From Paratrimastix pyriformis (Eukaryota > Preaxostyla > Paratrimastigidae), in contig JAPMOS010000023.1 of NCBI GenBank assembly GCA_027972325.1, positions 491,902 to 555,901 on the forward strand: a DNA stretch of 64,000 nucleotides, read 5' to 3'. The notes beneath the pieces are model-generated. The model had not been told where the DNA came from and did no database searches. It saw only the letters and a program-made list of their open reading frames with translations. This document shows, in pieces, positions 12,501-24,554 of the stretch. Positions within the stretch are counted from its first letter, which is position 1, and every line of letters starts with the position of its first letter. Both the position numbers and the translations under genes were made by a program.

Positions 12501-14252
12501 GCGAATCGGGGACGGGGACCGTGGCCGCCGTGTCGGCCATGGCCATGATCGCCGCGCCCCCAGGGGCTGCCCATCCCGGCCCCACGGGCGGCGACGACGA
12601 CAGGGGCGGCGGGGGCGGGGGCGGCGACGTGCTGAGATCATCGCCAAGGGGGGCCCGGGCTGCCCCGCGCCCAGCAGGGCTGCCCTCGCCGTCGGGGAGG
12701 GTGCCGTCCGGCCCGCGGTCATCGTCCCGCAGGGTGCCCGCCACCTCGGCCGGGCTGGGGTCGGGATGGGGGTCGGGGTGGGGATCGGGATCGGGATCGG
12801 GACGCGGGGCTTCGCGCGGGGCCGGGGCGAGCTGCCGCAGGGCGGGTGGGACCGGGAGGCGGCGCGGCCCGGTGGGTGGCGCCGTCTCCTTGGCGCACTC
12901 CGGGGGCCCGCTGGAGCCGGGTGAGCCGGCCCCGGGCGGCGGGTGGGGCGATGCCGAGCGGGAGCCACCGGCGATGGCAGAGGGGGCCGAACGGCGCAGG
13001 GAGGGGGGCCGTGGCAGGTCGGGCCGGGGCGGTGCCTTGGCGGAAGGCGCCCCGTCAGCCCCCGCCGACGGGCCCCGGGTTGCCAAAGCCGAGGGCCACC
13101 CGGCTCGGCTCGGCTTGCGACCGCCCAACGAGGGCACGTGAGGCGCTTGGACGGGCGAGCTGAGCAGCAGATCGAGCATGTCGTCCCCATCGCCGCCCTC
13201 GGGGGCCCCCGCACCAGGCGGGACGATGCAGCCCGACGGGAGCGAGGGCGGGGGCTGGCAGGCACTGGGGCTGGGCGGCACCTCGGTGGATGAAGCCGCC
13301 CTGCCGGCCTTCGAGCCGGGTTGCATGGTGCCTGCCGGTGCCAGGCCCGAGTCGGTGCTCCCGCCGGGGAGGTCAGGACGGCGGGGTGGGGATCGCCCGC
13401 CCAGGGGCCGCCCCGGAGAGCCGCCGAGGGCCCGGGGGGGCGATGATGGCGGTTGCTGTTGGGTGGCCTCCCCGCCCTCGGTGGAGGGCGCAGCGACAGC
13501 CCGCGCCGATGGGATTGTGTCGAGAACGCCGGCGCCCCCGGGCGCGTGGTGAGCCCCGAGGAGCTGGAAGAGCGTCCGCACGGCCCCGAAGTAGAGGGTC
13601 ATGCCCTCCTTGATCTCGTACCCCTGCGCGCGTTCGGCAATCGGGCGTGTGGGTGTGGCGAAGGAAACGCCAAGGAGCGGAGACCTTGAACTTCTCGAGG
13701 ACGATGGTTTTGCCCCGTTTCTGTGAGAGGGCCGCCTCAGGCAGCACCCCGATGGTGCTGGCATCGAGGCGGGTCTTGTTCCGGCTTTCCAAATCCCGGA
13801 CAAAGCATTCGACAGTATCAGTTTTTCGGATCTCAAGTTCCGCGTGAACCTGCGACACGCTGCCGTCATGCAGGACCAGCTGCCGGGAATCTCCAGATGG
13901 ATCCCATTCGCTCGACGAGGAGGTCAATTCGCGGACAATAAAAGTTTTTCCTGGATGAAGTAAATACGTCGCCCCGTTCGGCGTCCGGAGGGTGGCACAA
14001 GGCTCTTCCAAACTATTAGTCTCCTCATCGTCGAAGGTTTCACAAAGTTCAACTGTCCCCTCCAGTGAAGCCTCTGTGAATGGTGGAGAGTAAAGCAATG
14101 AGATTTTCAACGCCGAGACAGCGCACCCAACCTTTCTGTTTGACTGGCGGTTTGAAAGGCGGACTGCAGCGCTCACACACGGAGGCGTACTGTCTGCCGG
14201 CGAAACTCGAACCTTTCCTCCCACTATTGAAGAACATTTTTGGCGAGGTCAT
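5735..14252 (-). CDS. MDC1: MDC1-like DNA-damage mediator: FHA, ~18 ATLLDEP repeats, tandem BRCT
   Basis: Probable nuclear scaffold that reads phosphorylated histone and recruits repair factors. The ATG at 14252 can splice to the FHA exon. The FHA domain (about 14050-13560) has YLLHPGKTFIVREL, the phosphothreonine-site signature SVSQVHAEL (SxxH), VRDLESRNKT, and after a 61-bp intron (13684-13624) GYEIKEGMTLYFGAVRTLFQLLG. A long Pro/Ala-rich exon holds DTDSDDSSGDTEPDED (CK2/SDTD-like, near 11850). About 18 copies of QATLLDEPL then run from 11235 to 9690. Asp/Glu and RGRG tracts follow. BRCT1 (about 8230-7985) has ALLYTGI, HLVTDKVRRTINFLAALCRGCPVL and W. BRCT2 (about 7490-7105) has FVLARSLRRARLGPLLGGYSVYLTP, GGLVVIGCPEDG and LVGRIYSNEW. 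The BRCT linker intron carries two minisatellites. The stop TAA at 5735 overlaps an AATAAA signal. FHA at one end and paired BRCTs at the other is the MDC1 layout; NBS1 has them adjacent. The C-terminal exons are not fully resolved. Confidence 0.72.
6420..6590 (-). repeat. Asp/Glu-coding trinucleotide tract in the MDC1-like gene
   Basis: GTC/CTC-rich plus strand, read on the minus strand as a long Asp/Glu run (DEDEDEDEDD) near the C terminus of the MDC1-like protein. A similar coding tract lies at 8625-8705. Confidence 0.8.
7494..7686. repeat. 10-bp minisatellite (CCCCCAGACA)n
   Basis: About 19 near-perfect copies in the intron between the two BRCT domains of the MDC1-like gene, directly upstream of the acceptor (minus strand GGCGCAG). 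Confidence 0.95.
7796..7960. repeat. GCCGTGGGGATGCCATGGG-type minisatellite
   Basis: Imperfect 9-19 bp units of GGGGCCGTGGGGATGCC. It lies in the same inter-BRCT intron as the 10-bp array. Confidence 0.9.
9690..11235 (-). repeat. Coding repeat: ~18 copies of a VQATLLDEPL motif
   Basis: On the minus strand the codons for (V/I/L)QAT(L/M)(L/I)DEPL recur about every 25-50 residues. I count 18 copies with the T-x-x-D core, 17 of them with DEP. Several flanking copies are degenerate (AATLPDEE, EATIPDGP, AATVPDDH). Longer units such as LPYSSSQGVTAAKVGDAPGP are themselves duplicated, which indicates recent internal expansion. Confidence 0.92.
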
Positions 14253-14504
14253 TCGGCTAGGCTGGCATACAATTCCCCGATCGTTCTCCCTCCAAGGACT
14301 TGAAACGCAAAAATCGCCCAGATGATTGCTTACTTCCGATCTATCCTCTCCATCTCTGCGTTCACTGGGCTCAGGTGAGCCCCTTGGCACAAGCCCCCAT
14401 CGACGCGAACGGACTCGGCTCAAAGTGCCACAAGGCGATGTGGGAATGTTTGTGAGTATTCCCGGGGCGATTTATACCTCGATTCAAGCGAAAAACAACC
14501 CGCA
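14253..14504. promoter_or_regulatory. Divergent promoter region, MDC1-like / RAB7
   Basis: 252 bp separate the two start codons. It must carry both promoters. I see no recognisable core element other than an AT-richer stretch before RAB7 (TTTATACCTC near 14470). Confidence 0.4.
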
Positions 14505-15400
14505 ATGTCGACTGGCCGCAAGCGTCTTCTTCTTAAGGTGATCATTCTCGGTGACTCGGGCACTGGCAAGACTTCTCTTATGAACCAGTTCGTTAACCAC
14601 AAGTTCTCCAACCAATACAAGGTTAGTAACCCATCCTTCCTGGCCTCAATTTCCCACTTGCTCCCCATCAGGCCACCATTGGTGCCGATTTCCTGACGAA
14701 GGAGGTTACCGTTGACGATCGTCTCGTGACGATGCAGATTTGGGATACTGGTTCGTAATTGTTCTTCGTTGTTTCCTGGGTTATTTACCAACCTCCTCTT
14801 TAGCGGGTCAGGAGCGGTTCCAGAGTCTCGGTGTGGCATTCTATCGCGGTACGTTTATTTGATACCATTTTGGCGTTTTGGACTTATTTTTCTCCCAAAA
14901 GGTGCTGATTCTTGTGTATTGGTTTATGATGTTACGGTGGCGAAGACCTTCGAAAACCTCGAGTCCTGGCGCGAGGAGTTCCTGATCCAGGCCTCTCCCC
15001 GCGACCCTGAGCATTTCCCCTTCGTTGTTATTGGTAACAAGATCGATCTTGAGGAGGCTCGGATGGTCTGGCTGGACACTCTTCGTGTTATTGGTGTTCA
15101 TAACCACAAATCTATCACGTCTCCCTTCACAGGTTGGCCAGAAGCGCGCCGAGGCCTGGTGCAAGCAAAAGTACAGCATGAAGTATTTCGAGTGCTCTGC
15201 GAAGGACAACACCAACGTTGAGCAGGCCTTTGAGCAGATCGCTCGTGCCGCTCTCTCTCAGGAGCAGGAGGACGATATGTCTGTTCAAACAAATTGGCGT
15301 TGTGCACATTTTTTTGCTTGGCCCATGTAGCTTCGTCCCTGATCCCGTCCAGATTGGTCTCGGTGGTGCCCAGCCCGAGAAGAAGAAGTGCGCCTGCTAA
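14505..15400 (+). CDS. RAB7: RAB7 small GTPase
   Basis: Late-endosome/lysosome Rab GTPase of 206 aa, close to the family's usual 205-208. Six exons resolve with consistent phase: 14505-14621, 14672-14750, 14804-14848, 14902-15065, 15133-15278 and 15331-15400. All nucleotide motifs are present: P-loop GDSGTGKTS, switch [30 protein letters not shown] and CSAK. RabF/Rab7 blocks include [15 protein letters not shown] and [22 protein letters not shown]. The C terminus KKKCAC is a CxC double-geranylgeranylation signal. Donors are mixed: GTTAGT, GTTCGT and GTACGT early, then GTCTGG and GTCTGT. The orthology to RAB7 rather than RAB9 rests on [20 protein letters not shown] and the QASPRDPE block. Confidence 0.97.
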
Positions 15401-15742
15401 GCAGAGTTCCGCCTTACCAGCCTTTCTCTTTCGGCTTGTGTTTTTTATTCACCCCCCACGACACCCTCCGGCGAGGGGAAAAAGACTCTCGTCTCTGTCA
15501 CTCTCCCCCCTCTTCTCTCTCTCCCTCTCTTGCTGTCCCTCGGCTTCTTGCGAGGTGATTCGCGGATCTTCTTCCCCATTCTTTTCCAGAAAATAACACG
15601 GACCGTCTGCGTGGGGAGCCATGCCATCTTGGATCTTGGATCATGCTTTTCTTTTCCCTCCCTCTTTACCCCCACATGAGCGACAGTCTCTTTTCCCTTG
15701 ACGAAGGAACACGTTACCGATGGTTGCTGGCGACCCGGGGGT

Positions 15743-18700
15743 TCACCGCCGAAACGAAGGGGCGGCTTTTGGGGCATCGGTGGGTTGGTGGCGCTTGCTG
15801 GCGCCACCGCGCGCCCCCTCGGGCTTCTCCGTTCTCGATTTGGCGGGCTGGCGGACGAGAATCTGCTTGGGCTGGTTCCACCCTGGAGAGGTGATGAGGC
15901 CGGGCTCGTCGACCAGTTCGTAGTCCTCCACCACCCGGATGGCCGCGCCGGCGGAGGGGCTGCCGCCCATCCCGAGCCCATCGTCAAGGACGGGCGCCCG
16001 CCGACGGGCAGCCGACTCGTAGTCGTCGTCTCCCTCGTCGTCGTCCTCGTCGAACTCCTCGCCCCGCAGGCCCTCCGCGCGCGGCTGCGTGGTGGCGTGA
16101 TGCAGGGGACGGCTTTTGGCCTGGTTGAGGGGAGCCGGTGCGAGGAGCTGGGCATGGGAGCGGCGTAAGACCAACGAGCTGCTTGCGCTGAGGCCGGGGG
16201 TGCGCATCTGCAGCTGGTGCAGGGGGACCACACGGGGGTTGCGCAAGGCCACGGGTCGCTTGCGGGGTTCGTTAGCGGGGACCGGAACGTAGGCGCAAGC
16301 AGGCACAACCGCTCGACCAGCTTGGGCGGCCGGGGCGGGTGGCGATGGAGCCGGGGCCGGAGCGGCGCCAGGAGGGTGGGGGAGTGGTGGTGAGGCAGAG
16401 CCCAAACGAGACGTTTGGGGGGCCGGAGGGAGAAGGGGTGCTGTGGTGGGCAGTGAGGGAGAAGTGAGCGTCGCCGACGATGGCGCCTGGATACTGGGTC
16501 GTGCAGTGGGAAGTGGACCCGCCGTTGGCGACTCGGTGGGGACTGGATGAGCAAGCGCGTGTTTCTGGAGGCGGGCCGAGGAGGGAGGTCGGACAACCCA
16601 AGGTGCCACGGATGAAGATTCGCTGGGGGTGCGGGGCGACGGCCGGGCGGAAGGCAGCTGCTGGGACGGTGAAAGGACATCGACGAGCCGCGGTGGCGGG
16701 GGCGAGAGGGGCATGAGCGCAGGTGACGAAGGCATGGGGACAGGCGAATCGACGGCCGCCGCTGCGAAGGTCGGGGGCGATCGCGAAGGGGTGCGAACCG
16801 GCTGGATGGATGGGGTGTACTGGGGTGTCGAGGAAGGCGATTTGTCGGACAAGGGAGCGGAGGGGAGCGCAGCTTCATCGACCGTGCGGTGGGAAGAAAG
16901 GCCCTCGCTGGGCCGAGGGCTGCCCGATCCGGAGAGGGGCGTTTCCGAACTGCCCTGCTGCTGTGAAGGAGCCGTGCCATCGGGGACGGGAAGTGCAGCT
17001 GCTGCCACCCGACCGGCTCCGAGATGGATCCCAGTCGGTGTTGTTGGTGTTTGAGCGATGGCGGGTGGCGGGTAATGGGGGCGCTGGGCGGGTGAGATGG
17101 GAGGCGAACCGTCGGGGGTGCTGAAGGAGACGGTATGCAGGGTGGCCACGGTGACCACCGAGCCTGCCGTCTCGGGCCGTGGACCGGCCAGGGGCTCGTC
17201 AAAAGAGGGCCCACGGGGACCCACGTGGGTGCCTGGAGGACCCATGGTTCCTCCAGCCCAGGCGTGCCCCAAGGGCCGTTCCGTGGTGGGTGACGGCAAC
17301 TGAGAAGAAGGCTCTCGAGGAGTGGTGGTGGACGGCTGTGGCGGCGTGGTCTGGGCGGGCTGCTCCTCGGAGGGATTGTTCGAGAAGGCCAGCCGCGAGG
17401 CCCGGAGCGGTTGCTGCTGTGGTGGCTGCCGCTGCTGCGGCTGCTGACCAACGCGAGGGGATGGGGTCAAATCTCCGGACACCGGCGCCACGCGCGGGTG
17501 GCGGAGGGGTGGCTCGCCTTCGCTGAACGTGTCGCCCCCCGAGATGCGCTCCCTGGGCTCGTCCAGCGGGGCGGGGCTCTCCTCGTCCGATGGGGGAGTA
17601 CCAGCGCTGCGGTCGCGCGGAACGGTGGCCGCGGCGCTCCGGCGGCCAGCGATCTGCTTGGCGGTCAGGCCCTGTTGTGATGGGTGCTCTGCCAGCTGTT
17701 CGTCTCTTTCCGAGGACGCGCCGTCCTCTTCGTCCTGCCCGACGCTGCGCATGCGGTGGCCCCGGCTCCCGGGTCCGCGACTACTCGGAGCGCGGCTTCC
17801 AGTGGCCCGGCGGCGCGAGGTGGACCGGGACCCATTGCGACTTTGGCGCAGCTCAGCAGAAGGCGACGGGGGAGTGTCGTCGGTCGCCGGGTACTCGCGA
17901 CTGGCTCGAAAGGGACGCGATGCGCGGCGCCTGTGGCGGCCCGAGCTTGGTGCCGCGCGAGCGGGGGATGGAGGGCTCCTTTCGGGGAGGGGCGAAACGA
18001 CCTCCCGGGGACTGCCGGAGGCCGAGGGTTGATGCCGAGAGAACCGCCGAATGGGCGGTGTGTGCGTGGTGAGCGCCTCTAGGACGTCATGGCTGACCGC
18101 CGGCGAGCTGGGGCCTCCCTCCTCCACGTCAGTGCCGACAGTGGATGCGGCGGCCGTGCGCGAGTCGCCGGCTTCTCTCTCCCCGAACGGGGATCGGGAT
18201 CGCCGGGCACCATCCAGAGGCATGTCCAGACTGGGGGCAGGGCCGTCGGGCCACGGCAGGGGGGGCTCCGGTGAGTCGACCTCACTCCGAACTTGGCTGA
18301 GCCGGAGTCCCGTGGGCGTCTGAATGAACGGGGCTTCCTCCGAGGTGACCTCGTGATCGACCACAGCCAGAGCCGCGAGGCCATCTCCTCGTCTGCGCGC
18401 CAGGGATGGCGTTCCGGGGAGCTCAACATCAGGCCGCAGACGAATGATGCCAGCTAGGGCGTGTGACTCTGCTGCTGTATGGGAGGCGGCCATCGGCGGT
18501 TCGGCAGAGCCAGCCTGGGTGCTGGAGAGCGATCGGCCAGAGGAAAGCGGATCACCGGACCCTCCGCCGCCACGCTCCAGCAGACGACTCAGGTCGAGCC
18601 GCTGCACGGTGGGATGGCCGACAGAGCCAGGCGTCGCCAACGAAGGCAACCGACTGCGGCGGGTGCCCCCGGGGTCACCAAAGCTGATGCCCTTCCGAAC

Positions 18701-21700
18701 TTTGGCGGGGCTCTCGGTGACTCCGGCGAGCGCAGCATCCCGACCACCCAGCGTGGCCGAATCTTGCTGGCCCTCATCATCGCCTTCGGGGATGGACACA
18801 AGACCCGTGTCGAGGCCGATGGCCGAGTTCTGTTGCCCACCAGGCCCCTGAAGGTCCAGCTGCATGGAAAGGGACTGAGCCACACTCAAGAGGAGGTCGC
18901 CGGCGAGGGTCGATCCCATCACCACCCGGCCAAAGTCGGTGGGGGCCAGGTCGATCAGGGTGTCAGTGGGAGTGACGGGAAAGCAGTACATCGACTTGCA
19001 CGAGCGCAACGGAAAGGCGATCATCGCCGCCTCGTCGTCCTCGGGGGCTTGCTGGGTCGCGCTGGGTCCAGGCCTCGGGGAAGGGGCCGTGACTTGGTTG
19101 CGGAGTCCACTCGTGAGTCGTACCCGTCTGGGGGAGGTGTCGCTGGCAGCTTTGGATGGCGATTGGGCGGCGCGCCCAAAAGGGGGGGTTCCGGGTGAAG
19201 TGGCCATGGCGTGGTAGGTAGATGTCAGCCGCAGAACGCCCGTCCCCGTCAAGTCCACGCCGGTCACGCCAAGATGAAGAAGGGTTTCGATTGGACAGTA
19301 GATCAGGCTCATCAACTGAGCACGCGCCCGCAGATGCAACTGCGAGCTGCAGAACACCCAGAAAACGTGAGGCAACAGAAATAACGGGGAAACGTTCGCG
19401 GGGAAACGGACCTGGTCAAGCCGCGGGGCATGCGGCGCTGCGCTGATCCCGCCCTTGAAGTCGCTAGTCGGCACAAAGGTGTGAAGGGAGTGATCCAGGG
19501 AATTCGGCAACAGACCCCGAGCCGAGTTGAGGCGCTGCCGGATGTTGGGTGAGAGTGGGGTTGACGAGTCGCTGGACAAGGTCCGGAGGCCTTGTTGGGA
19601 TGTGTCTGCGGGACCCGACCCAAAATCGATGAGATCCCTCCTCGGTCCATGCACAGGACAACGATGCGCACAGAAGGAGGGAGGTGTGGAAGAACGCGAC
19701 CTTGCCTCGAGAAGAGAACCCCACGACTCCCCATTCGTGAGCTGCCTGGCCCGCCGATGGCCTGACCGCGGGCATGCGCCTCCATGGCGAAGGTCATCAG
19801 GGCGGTGGTGAGCGGTGGCAAATAGGTCTCCACCCGAGTCAGCTGCTCGAACTGCCGGAACGTCAGAGCGGTCTCGGCGTTCAAGCCGGCCTCTTCCTCC
19901 GAGACGTTTTGCTGAACGATCTGCGATTGATTTTGTGGCGTCGCTGTGCGCTCGGATGAGTCCGTCCCCTCGGTGGATGGCGTCTCGACGGCGCGTGCCA
20001 GGGCAGGGACGTTGGTGCCCGCCGAGCCGACGCGAGGGGTCGAGGCTGCCGAAAAGGCTCGCAACGGCCCAGCGGTCGCGGCACGGGGCGTCCGCACGCC
20101 CGTCCGACTGACCGTGACCCGGGGTGCCGTGGCCAGGATCGGGTTGCCACTCTCCAGACCGACGCGGTGGGTGAGGAAGCCCATGTGCGGACCGTGCGAG
20201 TTCACAATTGAGGTTGTGGCCAGCCGGTCGCGGAGTGGGACGCGGGGCGGTCGTCCGGGTGTTGGGTGGAGTGGGGGCAACCCAAGTGGACGCCGCGAGG
20301 TGCCCTGGGCAGTGGCGGGCGGGGCAAGAGCTGGAGACAAGGCCACCACCTCGACTTCTCCGATCAATGGACTCGACGAGGGCCGCATTAATAGGGAGGC
20401 TTGCGGAGGTGCCTTCTCGGGTGAGCCTGGGAGAGGCATCAAGCAGGCGTTGTGGACCGAATGGGGTGGCGTTGCGGGAGTCGCAGGGGGAGAAGAGGTG
20501 GACGAATGAGGGGCAGAGGCAGAGGAACGCGGCTGGGCGGTTTGATCGGGCCCAGTCAGAAGTGGCGTCGCCGGGATGTGGGGATGAGGCGCTGAAGGGG
20601 GTGGACGGAGAGGAGGGGCTGGCAAAAGCGACGAGAGCTCCTCCCGATTGTTCTTGTGGACGGTCTTTTCGTAGGTCGTGGGCTAACGAACGAGTCGATG
20701 GTGGGCGAGCGATGCGCAGCAGGCAGCAGACCAAGAAGTAGGAAAGCTTGCGGAAATCATGCGACATCCAGAGGACCACCGTTATCACAGCTTCGAGACA
20801 CAGCGCCGCCACGTTGCACCAGAGAGAAAGACTCGCCTACAGGGACGGTTTGGCGGGACGGTTGTCGGACAATGCGTTTGGTGGTGGACAAACCGGCTCA
20901 CGGGTGTAGATGACGACGATTGAGACACCCGAGTGGAGCATGAGCCCGATGGGGAGGATGAACCAGTTCACGAGTCGGGCCAAAAAGGAGGTCAGTTGCA
21001 TGGGTCGCTTGAACTTCCGCAGAACTGGGTGTGAAGAAAAGGGCGATCGTCGTGTGTTTTGTGGGACAGGACGTCAGACTGTTGTATTTGTCGATCCAAT
21101 AGCTCTCGGCGAAGGCGATGACTCCTACAATGGGGTAGTAGGGGAAAGCCTGGGCGACGAGGAGCGTCAGAATGGAGAATTTGAGCAGCAACTGATAGCG
21201 GAATGAGAGGGACAGCTCAGCGGGCTCGTAGTGGCGGTAGAGTTCCCTATGGCAAACCAGTGCAGGAGGAAGCACACGTGGAGCATGTCCGAGGCCAGAG
21301 GGCAGGTCACCGACCTTTGCGTTGCGTCGTTCTTGGCAAGGAACTTGCGGGAGATGATCACTTCAGGGTGAAGGAACTCAAGACCAATCAGGATGATCGT
21401 CAGGTCGGTCACCAGGCCCATTAACTAAAGCGCTCAAGGCGTGAGCAGGGCGGCGGCCGAATGACACAGGGCGGGAAGGTCACAAGCCACGACAGACAAA
21501 GTACTGGCCGATGGTCGAGTACCACGCGTCGCTGAAGATGGTGAGCCTGATCCCCAGCGCACAAGCGCCACAAACGGCGTTCAGGCATTGGAACACCGTC
21601 AAGTAGATTGTCGCTCGAGATTCCTCACGGGTCCGGGTGCGGTGCTTTTCCATCCGAATCAATTCTACCCGAATGCAACAAGATGAAAACGCCGTTTGAC

Positions 21701-23725
21701 CGTCTCGCAAGCCACAGACTGGGCACAGTGATAAAGCAGGAAACATTGGCAATGACCACGATCACAGTGGTCCCCAGTTGAACGCCCAAAGTGGCAATCA
21801 GAGAGGCACCCGGGCCGGCTAAACCCTGCGCAGCCCCCCCAAGACATGCGCACATGCACGCACGTCACAGGCGCAAGCGTACGCGGCACGTCACACCCCG
21901 GCGCCCGCGGCGCCCCCGGCACCCGGTCCACAAACACAACAAAAACAATGATGAGTGGGAAGACGGGCGTCAGTTGGCACCCCTCGGGTCAGGTGGGACC
22001 CGACACGGACCCCTGGGTCGGCAAGAGAAGCAATAATAAGGCTGGCGGCGATAATAAGGAACAGGCACACACTGGTGGTGAAGAGCTGAGCAGCGAAGAA
22101 AGAGGCTCCGGATCAGCAAAAGAAAGGCGGTTGAAGACAGTCGGCAGACCCGTCGCCAGAATTTCTGTTTGCCCGTGGCTTGGAGGTTCTCCCACCTGAC
22201 GTCACAAGGCTCGGCGGGACGCCGAAAATCAAGGTCACGACCCTGTGGCCAATGATGCAAGACCCCGGCCAACCTCAGCGACAAACCTCAAACCGAGCCG
22301 TTCGGGTTTCGGTTCTCACACTGACGGCGTCACATTCATGCTGATAAGTGACAAAAGCAAAGCCTGTACACAAGGAACGTCGCCTGCGGAGGACGAAACC
22401 ACAAAGGGTGACTTATCTCCTGTGGAGAGCCACAGACTTCCGAAGTTCAGCAAATTTGTGCTTTTCTCGATCCAAGCTGGCCTGCAAGTCGAGAATTTGC
22501 TTGGGGGCCCGGGCTGGTCCGATGAAGAAAAAAAGATCAGAGGCCCGTGAGGCCCGTGAGACGGAAACAAGAGCGGGGCAGACGGGGGGGCTTCTTGGAC
22601 GTTTCGACTAAGAATTGGAGCTTGTCAACCTACAACAACACATCACACAACGGGGAGGAAGGCATCGAGGAAATCTTCCGAAGAGACTCGACCCCGGACC
22701 GACAAAAGCCAAGACACCCCCGGGAGCAGACCTTATAACGGAGTTCCTTGATACTGCGCATGCATTCGACAAGCTCTGCGTCATCCATCGAAACGCCCAC
22801 ATGGACCACCTCCCCAAATTGGGCCATGAGGGCCCGCACCTACCACAACAAACGCCGAGCCCCCAAGGGTGTCCAATGGCGGCTCAAATTCCAGAGAGGA
22901 CAGACCGATGCCGCATTAGCGTTCGGGGGCAAGTTGCAAACGAGCACGGAGAAGTCGGAGGGCTGAATGAAGCGATATTCGTGACCTGCCTCGAGCCGAG
23001 TAAGGCGCCACCGCCATCGCATCAGGTGGAAAACATAGGCAACCGAAACAATCATGTCGCAAAGTCCCTGAAGGATGTGGATGGGACTCTCTGCCGAAGG
23101 AGGAGCGCTGGGGGATCAAGGATGTGAAAGACGACAAACGGACTCCCAAAGTTTGCAATAGAAAAGATCGAAAAAATGGTCCGTGGGTTTGCCTGCATCA
23201 TGACGATGTCTTGGATCCAGGCGGGGAGATAGAGGATGCAGATGATGATGTAGAAGAAGACCATCTCACGCTACGGGAATACGAGTGAGGGGATCTCCAG
23301 ATGGAGTAGAAACAAACCGAAAACTGTAAAAGCATCAGAGGCCCGATGCCAATATCCAGCTTTTCCAAGGGTGTCGACATTGGATACAACTGGCCCTGCT
23401 GATCGGCCAGCCGCATCCCTTCAGCCCGCTGAAGAGCCTGTAATGGAGGTGAAAAAAAGAAAATCATACTTTTCTGAGGATGAACACCTTTTGTCGCCAC
23501 TGACCTTCTGCACATCGGGCTTCTGAAACTGAGATGCGGTGTTTCCTATCGGGGAACTGACAGAGCGCCGATGGTGTGACAACACTGACCTCGGACAATC
23601 AATCGGACGACATCCCACTTGCTGCGTCGTTGTTTCTGCGCAGATTCGTGTTTCGTTGAGACTTCCAGAGACGGGCAGGGATCTGTGGCCAAAAGAGTTG
23701 CAGTGTCATTTTTTGGAGTCGTCAT
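15743..23725 (-). CDS. OSCA/TMEM63-like multi-pass membrane protein with very long cytoplasmic tail
   Basis: Likely mechanosensitive-channel-like protein of the CSC1/OSCA/TMEM63 group, in the form common in protists. The ATG at 23725 (MTTPKNDTATLLATD) splices via donor GTCCGA to FQKPDVQK, then ALQRAEGMRLADQQGQLYP. Family landmarks follow in order: LDIGIGPLMLLQFSVCFYS and VFFYIIICILYLPAWIQDI (TM), FSIANFG, IQPSDFSVLVCNLP with MAQFGEVVHVGVS (RRM-like cytosolic part), a coiled coil (ILDLQASLDREKHKFAELRK), GFAFVTYQHE, EPCDVRWENL, more TM helices, then LEFLHPEVIISRKFLAKNDATQ, FPYYPIVGVIAFAESYWIDKYN and LVNWFILPIGLMLHSGVS. After the last TM (about 20760) comes a disordered Pro/Ser/Arg-rich tail to the stop at 15743. 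The tail's frame shifts at least once through introns near 20600-19650. A second gene hidden in the tail cannot be excluded. Confidence 0.62.
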
Positions 23726-23815
23726 CCAACTGAGGTCCAGCGAGGCTGGAGCAGGACCGATAGCAAAATCACTTTTTCACCGGAAGTCTCTGAGACCCAA
23801 AGTGTTCTGTCGACT

Positions 23816-24522
23816 ATGAGCAGTGTTCCGGCAACTTCCTTGGACCTGCTGGAGCGCCTCTCGGAATTTCTGGGGAGATATTCGTATGTTTTTGCGTCAC
23901 ATATTGTTGACACACTCGCAGTGCAGGCCTGGTATCGATTCCCTGCCGAGTGGCGCGGCTTCTTCCAGGGGGATAACTTTCACCTCGAGGATTACTTTCA
24001 ACTCTTGAAAAATCCCGGTGTTATGGTGGCATCGGGGCGCCTGCCGGAGGGGCTGGCAACATTTGTGGACACCTCCCTGGGGCTTCAGCAAGCTCACGCC
24101 GCCGCCTGCGCGGGCTTTGAAGAACCCCCAGATAGCCTTGTCAAACCGGCCGCTGGGCTGTTGATGGGGTCCCAAAAAAAGCATCACGAAGTTTCCCTCT
24201 TGGCCGGGCTCGTCGCCCGCCTCTGCTGCCAGCCCCCTGTCGGCCGCCGCCCTGGTCCTGACCCAGTGGCGGCACCATGGGCCAGCTGCGGACCCCTTGA
24301 CTGTCTCTCGGCCGCTCGACCTGGGCTTGACCCGGCCCTTTTGTGCCCGCCAGGGTCAGGCCCCTTGAAATGGGTGGTTGATTTCGGGGCCGGCCTCTGC
24401 TACCTGCCCATCGTGCTCGCCCACCACTGGGGCATCTCCTCGGTGGCCCTGGAGAGCCAGGTCTGGGCATTGATGCTATCCGGCGGCCGGCACCGGCGGT
24501 CCCCATGAGATGGTCCCAATCA

Positions 24523-24554
<32 letters not shown>

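Noticed and set aside
10444-12924. Very long open frames on the plus strand opposite the MDC1-like gene (8257-13141 region)
   Set aside because: They are mirror images of a GC-rich, repeat-coding exon. The minus strand carries the FHA and BRCT domains and a consistent splice phase; the plus frames have no domain and only repeat composition.
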